From: DAIOEK01 sp963721445
GTDB lineage: Bacteria; Chloroflexota; Anaerolineae; Anaerolineales; Anaerolineaceae
Assembly (NCBI GenBank): GCA_963721445.1
Contig: CAVRIZ010000005.1
Coordinates: forward strand, 1,736,001-1,800,000
DNA length: 64,000 nt
Reading direction: 5' to 3'
This document shows positions 52,917 to 62,098 of this stretch, piece by piece. The notes under the pieces were generated by a model, which did not search any database, had not been told where the DNA came from, and was given only the letters and a program-made list of their open reading frames with translations. Numbering within the stretch: the stretch's first letter is position 1; each line of letters begins with the position of its first letter. The position numbers and the translations under genes were made by a program.

Positions 52917-54377
52917 TTATACAATTTCAGATGCGAAGTTTTGCCCATAACCGAGCAACTCCTTAACCATCTCTTGAGTTCGTCCTTCCGCATACACCCG
53001 CAGTACCGCTTCTGTACCTGACGGGCGGACCAGCAACCAGGAGTCGTCAGCCAGGATGTATTTAACCCCATCTGTTGTCAGCACTTGTGCCAGAGATTGT
53101 CCACCGATGCTATTGGGCGCCTGGTCTGTGAGTCGTTTGACCATCGCGTCCTTGGAAACCGGATGCTTGAGACGAATATCCGTTCGTTCATAAAAAGCAG
53201 GACCAACCTCATGCAAAAGGTCTTCCACCAATTCAAATAAGGTAGTCTTCGATTCAGCGATGATCTCAAGCAGAAGGAGTCCCATCAGAACGCCGTCGCC
53301 CTCTGGAATATGGCCTTTAAAGGAAATTCCACCGGACTCTTCGCCGCCGATCAAGACATCTTCTTTCATGATGTAGTCAGCGATGTAATTAAATCCGACC
53401 GGGGTTTCATAGCAAGTGAGTCCATACTTGGCAGCCAGGCGGTCGATCATCCGGGTTGTGGAGACAGTGCGGACGACTGACCCTTTCCAACCCCGTTTGT
53501 TGTGAAGATATCGAAGGGCGAGAGACATAATTTTATGTGGATCTACGAAATTTCCGCGTTCATCCATCGCACCGATCCGGTCTGCATCACCATCTGTGGC
53601 AAGACCAAACGAGCCTGCTCCCATGGATATGGCGCCAGCCAGAGCGCCAAGATAACGGGAAATTGGCTCAGGATGAACGCCCCCGAAGCCTGGATTCATC
53701 TCACCACGGATCTCTTGAACTTCGCATCCAGTTCCTTGCAAAATACCTTTTATAATGCCACGACCTGACCCGTACATCGAATCAACAATAAAGCGTTGTG
53801 GATTTTCAGCGATGATATCAAAATCGATCAAACGGCGAAGTTGTTCATTATAGGCAAGGATCGGATTAAACCGTTGGATCAATCCTTCTTTGCGGGCGAT
53901 ATCGTAATCCATTAGGTTGGGTCCGCGCGCCTGTGATTCGTTTTCTGTCAGATACACTTCCACCCGACGGCATTGTTCTGGTAAGGCTGAACCACCGTAG
54001 GATGCTTTAAGCTTTACGCCGTTATATCGGGGAGCATTGTGGCTGGCTGTGATCATCACGCCACCAATGGCGTGCAAGTTCTCAACAGCATACGAGATGG
54101 CCGGTGTGGGCGCATCCGCCTGAGCCAGGTAAACCGTGAATCCGTTCGCAGCGAGGACTCGGGCTACATCCGCGGCATAACGGTCGGACAGAAACCGGGT
54201 GTCGAAGCCAACCACCATTTTGTGTGGATCAGGTGGAATTTCCGGGCAGCAACCATTGATCCAATGATCAGAGGCTACAGCATCAGCAATTGCCTGAGTT
54301 ACCTGGCGGAGGTTCGAAAAGGTAAACGTATCAGAGATGACCGCACGCCATCCATCCGTACCAAAGTGGATCGTCAT
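52917..54377 (-). CDS. Phosphoglucomutase/phosphomannomutase
   Basis: The 486-residue protein has the catalytic S112 in TASHNAPRYNG, the metal loop ATDGDADRIG, the sugar-binding GGEESGGISFKG and the phosphate-binding RPSGTEAVLR. It interconverts hexose 1- and 6-phosphates, feeding sugar-nucleotide synthesis for the many glycosyltransferases in this window. It is of the GlmM/PGM superfamily; which sugar is preferred is not set by the sequence. A terminator follows. No operon partner. Confidence 0.95.
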   Translation of the reverse strand: MTIHFGTDGWRAVISDTFTFSNLRQVTQAIADAVASDHWINGCCPEIPPDPHKMVVGFDTRFLSDRYAADVARVLAANGFTVYLAQADAPTPAISYAVENLHAIGGVMITASHNAPRYNGVKLKASYGGSALPEQCRRVEVYLTENESQARGPNLMDYDIARKEGLIQRFNPILAYNEQLRRLIDFDIIAENPQRFIVDSMYGSGRGIIKGILQGTGCEVQEIRGEMNPGFGGVHPEPISRYLGALAGAISMGAGSFGLATDGDADRIGAMDERGNFVDPHKIMSLALRYLHNKRGWKGSVVRTVSTTRMIDRLAAKYGLTCYETPVGFNYIADYIMKEDVLIGGEESGGISFKGHIPEGDGVLMGLLLLEIIAESKTTLFELVEDLLHEVGPAFYERTDIRLKHPVSKDAMVKRLTDQAPNSIGGQSLAQVLTTDGVKYILADDSWLLVRPSGTEAVLRVYAEGRTQEMVKELLGYGQNFASEIV

Positions 54378-54630
54378 GAACGAAGCTCTCCTGAATCGAA
54401 TTTTCTATTTGGGGGTGGCGGGTGGTGTAAGCATCGGCGTTGCTAACTCCCTAAAGATTTCCACCATCCTGCCTATTGTACCATTATTGGATTTGGCTCC
54501 AAGTCCGTAATTTTCATCATCCATTAGAGATCTTTGATCATATTTACAAAGAATTGACGAATCGAGCCGTTGTATTGGAAGAGGAGAAATCATCGAGTAG
54601 ATTATCAAGGGTCGGAAAAGAATGAGATCC

Positions 54631-55101
54631 TTATTTCCGCAGAGTCGCAACAAGTCGAAGCGGTTTAAGGAATAATTCAAACGCGGATTGGATATCCGGG
54701 ACGATAATATCTGCTGCCAGCAAGGTTTCAATAGCCGCACCTTCGGAAGAAAGCACGCAGATACCGAGTATGGATTCTTTCAGCATGGCGGCATCATTGG
54801 ATCCCTGTCCGATTGCCGCGGTAGTTTCTTTTCCGAGAGAACGGACATAGTCTGCTTTTTGTTCTACCTCATGACCAGGGTGAAGCACAACGGAAGTAAT
54901 ACCCAGAACCTGCGCATGTTCTGTCTGCTTGCCGTGCGTATCTGCAGTAAGCATGTGGATGGCGACATGCTCTTTAAGCAGGTTTATTGCAGGTACCACC
55001 GATGGAAGCAACTGACCATCGAGCGCCAGCGTACCATTTACATCACATACGAGGTTTTTTATGAGAAATGGGGGACGTCCTGGAATCTCTATCTTGAGCA
55101 T
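54631..55101 (-). CDS. HAD-family hydrolase (soluble P-type ATPase-like)
   Basis: The 156-residue protein is a bare HAD core: motif 1 CDVNGTL with D20, where the usual second Asp is Asn22, motif 2 TADTHG, and motif 3 with IGQGSNDAAML. The DVNGT variant and GQGSND signature match the soluble P-type-ATPase-like group (COG4087). These are phosphatases or pseudo-ATPase remnants of unknown function. Asn22 may alter the acid-base step. Start ATG 55101; no partner. Confidence 0.85.
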   Translation of the reverse strand: MLKIEIPGRPPFLIKNLVCDVNGTLALDGQLLPSVVPAINLLKEHVAIHMLTADTHGKQTEHAQVLGITSVVLHPGHEVEQKADYVRSLGKETTAAIGQGSNDAAMLKESILGICVLSSEGAAIETLLAADIIVPDIQSAFELFLKPLRLVATLRK

Positions 55102-55149
55102 AAGGCTATTATAATACAGTGAACTATCTCAAAATTCTATGAAAACATT

Positions 55150-56175
55150 ATGATGAAACGCGGAATCTACTTTGTCCTTTTACTACTTATTCTTTTGAGC
55201 GCTTGTACTCCCGTCAGCACTCCAACAGCCACTATTGCCCCATCCCAGATACCAACATCGGTTGCATCACCTACGGAAATTCCAAAACCGGCAACAAAAG
55301 TATGGGTTTCCCTCGGCGGTCAAATGAGTCAGGCACAGATGGTTTTGTTGGGGCAGACGCTGCAGGCTCTGATCCAAGAATCCGGGTGGGAGATGATTCA
55401 AAAACCCACTATTGCCTTAGGCGATCTGGATGCTTCCTCTTCGGAAGTACGCGCGGTTGTAGTATTGCCACCTGATCCTGGGGTAGCGGAGATGGCTGAA
55501 AAGTACTCCGGGATATCATTTCTTACGGTAGGCATACCTGATCTACCTGAACTCCCGAATGTATATCGGGCAGCACCGAACGGGAATCGCCCTGAATGGG
55601 ATGGTTTTTTGGCTGGCTATCTCGCCGCGATCCTTACACCTGAATGGCGCATAGGTGCTTTGACTCAGACTGGTTCAACGGAAGGCGCGAAAGCGGCGGA
55701 TGGATTTGTAAACGGAGGAGTTCTTTATTGTGGATTGTGTTTGACTCAATATCCCCCGTTTACTGATTATCCATACAGGATGGATATGAACGCTGGTTTA
55801 TCCCAACCGGATTGGCAAACTGTGGCAGATCAATTTATTCGCAGCGGGGTGCGGATGGCTTATGTCTACCCATCGGTGGCAACCCCGGAGCTCTTGGTCT
55901 ATCTCGCCCAAAATGGTGTTCTCTTATTGGGCAGCGAACCGCCACCAGAAGCGCTCCAACCAGCCTGGATAGCTACCATTCAATCAGACCTTTGGGGCTC
56001 CATGCAAAACGCATGGACTGACCTGACTGCCGGTAACCCTCCGGGTGAATATGAAACCCGACCGCAGATCGTTCCCGGTGGAGCGGGTCAACTCACCGAT
56101 GGTAAATTAGCCATGATGAATAGTGTGATAGATGATCTGGTCAATGGTGTGATCGAGCCATTAACAGTTCCATAA
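55150..56175 (+). CDS. BMP/Med-like ABC-type lipoprotein
   Basis: The 341-residue protein has a lipoprotein signal with C19 in LLSACTPV, a Thr/Pro-rich linker to about residue 48, and a domain like the BMP/Med periplasmic-binding fold (nucleoside or autoinducer-type): VWVSLGGQMSQAQM, TGSTEGAKAADGFVNGG, and VRMAYVYPS. Only the binding protein is seen; no permease or ATPase lies next to it. It precedes a sugar transferase gene by seven bases and is probably co-transcribed, so it could be an accessory factor for glycan assembly instead. Confidence 0.78.
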   Translation: MMKRGIYFVLLLLILLSACTPVSTPTATIAPSQIPTSVASPTEIPKPATKVWVSLGGQMSQAQMVLLGQTLQALIQESGWEMIQKPTIALGDLDASSSEVRAVVVLPPDPGVAEMAEKYSGISFLTVGIPDLPELPNVYRAAPNGNRPEWDGFLAGYLAAILTPEWRIGALTQTGSTEGAKAADGFVNGGVLYCGLCLTQYPPFTDYPYRMDMNAGLSQPDWQTVADQFIRSGVRMAYVYPSVATPELLVYLAQNGVLLLGSEPPPEALQPAWIATIQSDLWGSMQNAWTDLTAGNPPGEYETRPQIVPGGAGQLTDGKLAMMNSVIDDLVNGVIEPLTVP

Positions 56176-56182
56176 GGACATC

Positions 56183-56803
56183 ATGTCCAATACACGTAAT
56201 GTCCAGGACACGCCAGTCATCAAAAGAGTATTTGATATCCTTGCCAGCAGCATTGCTCTGATAGTACTGTCCCCGATCTTCCTGCTCATTGCTATTATGT
56301 TGCTTTGTATTCAGGGATGGCCGGTATTTTATACACAACGCCGCCCCGGATTTAAAGGTCATCCATTTAATGTTGTTAAATTTCGGACCATGCGTCAGCC
56401 AAAACCTGGCGAAGATGGAGTTGCGTACGATAGTCAGCGGATAACCGGATTTGGAAAATTCTTACGATCCTTCAGCCTGGATGAACTTCCTGAATTATGG
56501 AATATCCTGAAGGGAAATATGAGCATTGTGGGTCCGCGACCATTACTGATGCAATATCTACCTTTATATACTCCGGAACAGATGCGCAGACACGACGTCT
56601 TGCCTGGCTTGACTGGATGGGCTCAGATCCATGGTCGGAATGCACTCACCTGGGAAGATAAGTTCCTTCTGGATCTCTGGTATGTGGATCACTGGTCCTT
56701 TTGGTTGGATATTAAAATTATTTTGTTGACCATCTGGAAGGTGATCAAAAGGGAAGGGATCTCGCAAGAAGGGGAAGCAACAGCACGAGAATGGATGGGT
56801 TAG
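56183..56803 (+). CDS. Bacterial sugar transferase (initiating, WbaP/EpsL-like)
   Basis: The 206-residue protein has one N-terminal membrane helix, then the PF02397 catalytic motifs: KFRTM, DELPELWNILKGNMSIVGPRP and PGLTGWAQIHGRN. It transfers a sugar phosphate to undecaprenyl phosphate as the first step of exopolysaccharide or glycoprotein glycan assembly. It is shorter than WbaP because the N-terminal four-helix domain is missing. The start has AAGGACATC upstream. It ends against the convergent histidine kinase. Confidence 0.93.
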   Translation: MSNTRNVQDTPVIKRVFDILASSIALIVLSPIFLLIAIMLLCIQGWPVFYTQRRPGFKGHPFNVVKFRTMRQPKPGEDGVAYDSQRITGFGKFLRSFSLDELPELWNILKGNMSIVGPRPLLMQYLPLYTPEQMRRHDVLPGLTGWAQIHGRNALTWEDKFLLDLWYVDHWSFWLDIKIILLTIWKVIKREGISQEGEATAREWMG

Positions 56804-56806
56804 TCG

Positions 56807-58072
56807 TCATTCCTTGTTCTTGTCCGGGATCGTAAAGATCATCCGTGTGCCGACACCGACAGTGCTCTCTGCGCGGATTTGACCACCATGTGCTTCAACA
56901 ATTCCCCGTGCGATCGCCAAACCAAGACCAGTACCACCGGTCTGGCGGCTCCGTGATTTTTCGCCGCGATAAAACCGTTCAAATACAAACGGTATATCTT
57001 CCGGCTTAATCCCGTCGCCATTGTCTGCGACTTCCACCTGGACGCGTTTCCCAATCCTTTTCGCGATAATACTCACAGTTCCTCCTGATGGTGTGTACCG
57101 CAATGCGTTACTTGTGAGGTTTGTGAGCACTCGCCCTATTAACTGGGCATCCATATAGACCGGGTCAATCTCTTTCTTGACGCTACCTTCCAGGATGATC
57201 CCCTGTTTGAATGCGAGCTCAGTGAAGCTTTCAATCGTATCCGAGATCAGGTCAGAAAGAGAATTATCCTGATAATCCAGGCGTAAACCTCCTGCTTCCA
57301 TCTGTGACATATCGAATAGATCGTCAATGAGACGGGATAGGTAGCGGGTTTCTTTTTGGGCAGTTGCCAGATAACGTTTTACGGTCGCGGGATCTTCGAC
57401 CAGTTCATCTGCCAGGGCTTCTAGAATCGCGCGGATGGATGTAAGCGGTGTTCGCAGATCATGACCAATCCAGGCAAGGAGTTCATTCCGCATATTACGC
57501 ATATCCCGCTGGCGAATATCCATTTGATCCAATTGGATGGCCATATCATTGAACGTGTTTCCCAAGCGGGACAACTCGTCGTTGCCAGTCACAGGAACAC
57601 GCATCGCCAGATTACCCTGGGCAATTTCTTCAGCCGCTTTTGCCAACTCTTCCATCCGGTCAGTCAAAGTCTGGGAAAGGAAGAAGCCAAAAGACATGAC
57701 GATCCCGCTGGTGAAGAGCAACAATATACCCGTCAGAATTACATCCTGCACACTGGTAAACATGATGCGGGCGATCAATCCCATATTTAGAAGGACAAAG
57801 AATATGGAGACTCCATAACCAACCAGCATCGTCCATTGAAGCTTATGTGAGCGATACATCCAGCCAAGACGATAAGCGAGGTATACAACCACAAGCGAAA
57901 TGACGGCTGTGATGCTCATCAAAATCGTCATAAAAGCAAAGGATGAGACAGGGGGGTGAAGCAGAAAATAAAACAGAGAAAGTGAGATTTCCAGTGCCAT
58001 TAATATGGCAATGGTGAATCTCAGAAAACGAAGGGTGTTTCGGCCGATATAATTCTGACGGAAATTAATCAT
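56807..58072 (-). CDS. HAMP-domain sensor histidine kinase
   Basis: The 421-residue kinase has four membrane helices in the first 130 residues, a HAMP domain (about 135-190), HisKA with LLAWIGHDLRTPLTS (H204), and the HATPase with NLTSNALRYTPSGG, VADNGDGI and GGTGLGLAIARGIVEAHGG. Sensing is membrane-based, since no large extracytoplasmic domain is present. It overlaps the response regulator gene by four bases, forming a cognate pair. Confidence 0.95.
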   Translation of the reverse strand: MINFRQNYIGRNTLRFLRFTIAILMALEISLSLFYFLLHPPVSSFAFMTILMSITAVISLVVVYLAYRLGWMYRSHKLQWTMLVGYGVSIFFVLLNMGLIARIMFTSVQDVILTGILLLFTSGIVMSFGFFLSQTLTDRMEELAKAAEEIAQGNLAMRVPVTGNDELSRLGNTFNDMAIQLDQMDIRQRDMRNMRNELLAWIGHDLRTPLTSIRAILEALADELVEDPATVKRYLATAQKETRYLSRLIDDLFDMSQMEAGGLRLDYQDNSLSDLISDTIESFTELAFKQGIILEGSVKKEIDPVYMDAQLIGRVLTNLTSNALRYTPSGGTVSIIAKRIGKRVQVEVADNGDGIKPEDIPFVFERFYRGEKSRSRQTGGTGLGLAIARGIVEAHGGQIRAESTVGVGTRMIFTIPDKNKE

Positions 58073-58758
58073 GGTTCAAACTTATAACCTACACCCCAGA
58101 TAGTCAGGATATGCTTAGGATTGGATGGATCAGGTTCAATTTTCTCACGCAATCGACGCATGTGGACAGTCACTGTACCCGGATCAATAAAATCGGAAAT
58201 ACCCCATACCCTTTCAAGAAGTTGATTACGGCTGAATACCTGTTTCGGGTGCCGGGTAAGGAGAAGTAGTAGATCGAATTCTTTTTGGGTCAGATCGACT
58301 TCCACCGATTTTAACGTCACGATCCGTTTGCCGATGTCTATGCCGAGATCTCCAAAGGCAAGAGGAAGCATTTGATTGGCGGGCAGGTCTGTTCTCCCAC
58401 GTCGTAGGACGGCTCGGACACGGCTGACCAATTCCTGCGGGCTGAATGGCTTGGTTATGTAATCATCGGCTCCCATTTCCAATCCGGCAATACGGTCACT
58501 TTCTTCACGCCGGGCAGTAAGAACGATGATAGGTACATTACTTCGGGCTCGAGCCCATTGGAGAATCTCCCATCCATCCACATTTGGGAGCATCAAATCC
58601 AGTATCACTAATTGAGGAAAAGAGCGATCCAAAACATCCAGCGCATCCCGCCCATCGCGTGCGATCACGACCTCGTAACCTGCCCGTCGCAAATACAAGC
58701 CAACGACTTCACCTACACTTGGTTCATCCTCAATCAGTAGAATTTGATCACTATTCAT
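58069..58758 (-). CDS. OmpR/PhoB-family response regulator
   Basis: The 229-residue protein has LLIEDEPSVGEVVG, the phosphoacceptor D54 in VILDLMLPNVDG, KPFSPQEL with the receiver lysine, and a C-terminal winged helix ending VWGVGYKFEP-like. A longer frame to 58824 has no ribosome binding site. It overlaps the kinase gene. Targets unknown. Confidence 0.95.
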   Translation of the reverse strand: MNSDQILLIEDEPSVGEVVGLYLRRAGYEVVIARDGRDALDVLDRSFPQLVILDLMLPNVDGWEILQWARARSNVPIIVLTARREESDRIAGLEMGADDYITKPFSPQELVSRVRAVLRRGRTDLPANQMLPLAFGDLGIDIGKRIVTLKSVEVDLTQKEFDLLLLLTRHPKQVFSRNQLLERVWGISDFIDPGTVTVHMRRLREKIEPDPSNPKHILTIWGVGYKFEP

Positions 58759-58820
58759 AACCGAGTCCCCAACTTGATTCCCTTTATTGTATAGAGAATT
58801 GGAAGAAATGGGAAATGGAA

Positions 58821-59750
58821 TCAAGCGGTATGGTTAAATTCGTTCCAAAGGTGTACAAGCCATCGTCTTACTTTTCGGATCCAGTAACGTAGACGGCGGA
58901 TTGGTCTTTGTGAGTATTTGTTGACGAAATGGAGTGCAGCCTGTTCAGGTTGAACTTTTTTCCCGGCTTCTTCAGCCAGGAAGTATTGGTGGGTAATTAT
59001 CCACAGGTAGAGATCCGCTTCAGTATGCCCCGGGAAATCTCTTAAGATCGTTCGTTTACGGATAATCCTGATTATTGGCCAATATACCTTTTTGTACCAG
59101 GAAAGGACTGCTTCATCCATCGTGATCTGATGTCCATGTTTTTCTCCCATGTACCAGCGATGGACACTGATGTGTTCGAGGAGGTTTTGATATTGCCCAA
59201 TTTGGGATAATTGAACATCATTATCGGGGACCAATTCCCGAATACGAGTTTGTTTTTGGAACTGGTTTTTTTCTTTTTGAAGAATGATGTCGTTCCAATT
59301 CATGTCCGGGGTGATCGCTTCGGAGACCTCCAGCTCGGTAATATGCGCATCAATGAACATCTGACCTTTTTCTCGTGCGACAGAAACACGATGATTTCCA
59401 TCGATGACGAAATAGACCTCGTCGATTTTGTACACTTCAATTGCCGGCAGCTCAATTTCCTGGAGACGGGCTTTATCAATGTTTACCCATCGATCACGGT
59501 TGTGTTGATCTTTTGGAAGAAAGGCTCGATCGAAATCGTTGAAGCGGTTAACAGAACCGACGATATGGTCGATCGGTATGACTTTCATTCCCAGGTCGTA
59601 TTGACCTTCGAGAGGAAGGATCTTTCGAATTTCATCGAAAGGCAGGAGCTGATTATTGGTCTGCCTCATCTTGCTCAGGATTTCATTCCAGAACGATTTA
59701 AAATGAGCCTTCTCGAAATCAGATTTCGCCGTTTGATCTGCCCAACTCAT
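58821..59750 (-). CDS. ParB-like/DUF4032-type protein
   Basis: The 309-residue protein has a ParB/Srx-like motif, VIDGNHRVSVAREKG (115-129), in its first half and a helical second half with GHTEADLYLWI, typical of DUF4032. ParB-fold proteins of this kind can be CTP- or ATP-dependent switches, nucleases or kinases. The C-terminus is very rich in Arg and Trp (RRLRYWIRKVRRWLVHLWNE). It is the last gene of a run with the phosphoesterase and AcpS on the minus strand. A named function is not supported. Confidence 0.75.
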   Translation of the reverse strand: MSWADQTAKSDFEKAHFKSFWNEILSKMRQTNNQLLPFDEIRKILPLEGQYDLGMKVIPIDHIVGSVNRFNDFDRAFLPKDQHNRDRWVNIDKARLQEIELPAIEVYKIDEVYFVIDGNHRVSVAREKGQMFIDAHITELEVSEAITPDMNWNDIILQKEKNQFQKQTRIRELVPDNDVQLSQIGQYQNLLEHISVHRWYMGEKHGHQITMDEAVLSWYKKVYWPIIRIIRKRTILRDFPGHTEADLYLWIITHQYFLAEEAGKKVQPEQAALHFVNKYSQRPIRRLRYWIRKVRRWLVHLWNEFNHTA

Positions 59751-59765
59751 TTGGTTATCCCAACT

Positions 59766-60428
59766 CTATTTCCCAGATGATCTCGTCCGGGTTTTATAAT
59801 CATCCGGATCAATTTTGATCTGTTTGTACCCATATACGTTGTTGATCTTGGTTCGACCAAATTGTGATTCCATAACCGTATCATTTCGATAGATATGGAT
59901 ATGACCATGGAGATGGATTCGCGGTTGGAAGCACTGAATGATCCATCGGAATGCTTTTATCCCCTGGTGTGGACGATCATCCTGATCGTGGATTTTCCAG
60001 GGAGGCGCATGAGTGATGAAAATATCCAGGAAACGGCCATAACGAGCACGATTGTAAAAAAGACGGGGAACGAGGGTGAATGAACGCATCCACATTTCAG
60101 CCTGAGAGTATTGGAAAGGACCATAATTATATTGTAGACATCCTTCCAGTCCTGCCAGGAGAAGGTTCTCAAATCGAATAACCCGCATATCCAGGTTTGT
60201 TCCACCCTCAGGCATATGTTTTGGTCCTGCGACAGTTTCCTCTATTTGATTGGCATGATTACCATGGACAAAAAAAAGGGGAATATTCAGCATGCTTATG
60301 AGATATTCCAAATAAGAGTAACGCAGATCACCACAGGAAATTATCAGGTCCGACTCGCGGAAGCGAACTGCCACAGAAGGGTTGTATAGCTGTGCCAGTT
60401 CTACATCACTTACCGCGAGAATATTCAT
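59766..60428 (-). CDS. Calcineurin-like metallophosphoesterase
   Basis: The 220-residue protein has the metal motifs D8 in AVSDVE, SCGDLRYSYLE, VHGNHANQ and HLHGHIHIYR. It is a soluble, small metallophosphoesterase with a possible 3',5'-cyclic nucleotide or protein phosphatase activity. The first motif usually reads DxH; here it is DVE, so one ligand may come from elsewhere. It overlaps acpS by four bases and lies 15 bases upstream of the ParB-like gene. Confidence 0.88.
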   Translation of the reverse strand: MNILAVSDVELAQLYNPSVAVRFRESDLIISCGDLRYSYLEYLISMLNIPLFFVHGNHANQIEETVAGPKHMPEGGTNLDMRVIRFENLLLAGLEGCLQYNYGPFQYSQAEMWMRSFTLVPRLFYNRARYGRFLDIFITHAPPWKIHDQDDRPHQGIKAFRWIIQCFQPRIHLHGHIHIYRNDTVMESQFGRTKINNVYGYKQIKIDPDDYKTRTRSSGK

Positions 60429-60802
60429 GTGATATTTGTGCCAACCACAAATGCGACTGCATACGCCCGGGTGTGACTGATGCTGAGAGACCAGTGTGTG
60501 ATTCCGAGTTCATCTGCTTTCAACCTGGCATTACCGGATAGATTTACTTGCGGAAGGCCGGATCCTTGAATCTGAATATCGATATCTTGCCAGGAAAGCA
60601 CCCCGATGCCACACCCCAATGCTTTAGCCACAGCCTCTTTCGCACAGAATAAGCCAATAATGTGTTCCTCAGAGAGGTATGCTTTTTTTAATTCATTTTG
60701 GGTGAGGATCCGTTCAATGAACCGGCCACGAATTGGTTCGGGAATTCTACGTAATCGGTCAATTTCCTCGAGGTCTACTCCCGTAACCAGGATCGATCCC
60801 AT
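60425..60802 (-). CDS. acpS: Holo-[acyl-carrier-protein] synthase
   Basis: The 125-residue protein has the AcpS motifs GVDLEEIDRL and FCAKEAVAKALG, with the catalytic Asp and Glu for Mg-CoA binding. It attaches 4'-phosphopantetheine to acyl carrier protein. It overlaps the phosphoesterase gene, and follows the M16 gene by 12 bases. Confidence 0.95.
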   Translation of the reverse strand: MGSILVTGVDLEEIDRLRRIPEPIRGRFIERILTQNELKKAYLSEEHIIGLFCAKEAVAKALGCGIGVLSWQDIDIQIQGSGLPQVNLSGNARLKADELGITHWSLSISHTRAYAVAFVVGTNIT

Positions 60803-60814
60803 ATGTGCCTCCTT

Positions 60815-62098
60815 CTAAGGTCCTGCCACGGCAATCGCAAGGCGATCGGGATGTAGGTATTTCTGAGCGACCGCCAGAACCTGCTCAGCACTCACTGAAT
60901 CGACCAATGCCTGATAACGTTGATAATAATCAAGACCCAATTGATATCGTTCCATACTTAACAATGAGCCTGCGACACCGGCGTTGGATTCCATTGACAG
61001 TGGCAATCTACCTATATAATTTGCTTTACTGTCCTGAAGTTCTTCGTTGGAAACAGGTTGGGAGATGAAGCGCTCGATCTCAGTATGAATTAATTGGATG
61101 GCTTTCTCAATGTTTTCCGGATTCACCCCCGCGGAAACCTCCCAGGAGCCGGGTCCGGTACCTGAATTCAGACTGGTATAGGCGTAGTAAGCGAGACCGG
61201 ACTGAACCCGGACGATGTCACCGATTCTGCCCATCATGCCAAACACACCCAGAATATTATTGCCAAGCGAAGCAGGCATATAATCTTCCGATTTCCGGAG
61301 CGGAGAACCGCATCCAAGAACAATATCCGCCTGACTCTTGCCTGCAATTTGAATTTGACTTCGCTTTGTTGCTGCGAGTGGGGAGAGAAGTGGCAATTCT
61401 GGTTGGTCGGGTTGCTTCAAATTCAGCCATCCCGCAAGCCGGCTGGAAACCATCTCTACTACCTCTTTGGGATCTATTGCCCCAACGACGACGATGACCA
61501 TCCCACGCGGTCCGTAATGGGTCCGGTGGAAATCAACCAAATCCTGCCGGGTGATTCGTTGAATGGTATCTGGGTTGCCTTCTTCTGGGAAACGATATGG
61601 ATGCCCCGCAAAAAGAATTTGATCGAAAGCAAGCGATGCCATTTCCGCAGTGTCCTGATTTCGAATTGCCAGTCCGGTAAGCAGTTGTGTGCGAAATTTC
61701 TCGACCTGGTCAGCTGGAAAGGCAGGTAATGTCAGGGTTTCGTGGAGCAGGTCAAGAATCATTGGGAAATCTTCCACCAGTGATTTCGCATTGAAACTGG
61801 TGGTGTGTATATTCCCGCCAAAGTTTAAGGAGGCGCCCGCTGATTCAAGCAAATCGAAGAATTGATTGAAAGAGTGAATTTCTGTTCCACGGGTAAGCAT
61901 ACTGGCTGTGAAAACATTCAATCCCAATTTATCTTCCGGATCAAATATACTGCCAGTGGAAAGATATCCATTGATTACAACCGAAGGATTTAAAAAATTT
62001 GGACGGGTCAGGATTGTAATTCCGTTAGCCAGTTCAACCCGGGTGGTGTCTTCCGGTCCAGGTAATGACTTATGCGATATTGAGTTGTTCAGATTCAT
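60815..62098 (-). CDS. M16-family protein, non-catalytic partner
   Basis: The 427-residue protein has the M16 (insulinase/processing peptidase) fold but lacks the zinc motif HxxEH; the equivalent region reads NVFTASMLTRGT. Such subunits pair with a catalytic M16 in the same operon and supply the R/Y residues that bind the substrate. The gene is directly downstream of the catalytic copy (four-base overlap). Their shared fate implies a heterodimeric peptidase for small or unfolded peptides. Confidence 0.9.
   Translation of the reverse strand: MNLNNSISHKSLPGPEDTTRVELANGITILTRPNFLNPSVVINGYLSTGSIFDPEDKLGLNVFTASMLTRGTEIHSFNQFFDLLESAGASLNFGGNIHTTSFNAKSLVEDFPMILDLLHETLTLPAFPADQVEKFRTQLLTGLAIRNQDTAEMASLAFDQILFAGHPYRFPEEGNPDTIQRITRQDLVDFHRTHYGPRGMVIVVVGAIDPKEVVEMVSSRLAGWLNLKQPDQPELPLLSPLAATKRSQIQIAGKSQADIVLGCGSPLRKSEDYMPASLGNNILGVFGMMGRIGDIVRVQSGLAYYAYTSLNSGTGPGSWEVSAGVNPENIEKAIQLIHTEIERFISQPVSNEELQDSKANYIGRLPLSMESNAGVAGSLLSMERYQLGLDYYQRYQALVDSVSAEQVLAVAQKYLHPDRLAIAVAGP

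Noticed and set aside
54405..54524. 39-codon minus-strand frame beside the phosphohexomutase
   Set aside because: No Shine-Dalgarno; too short to support as a gene.
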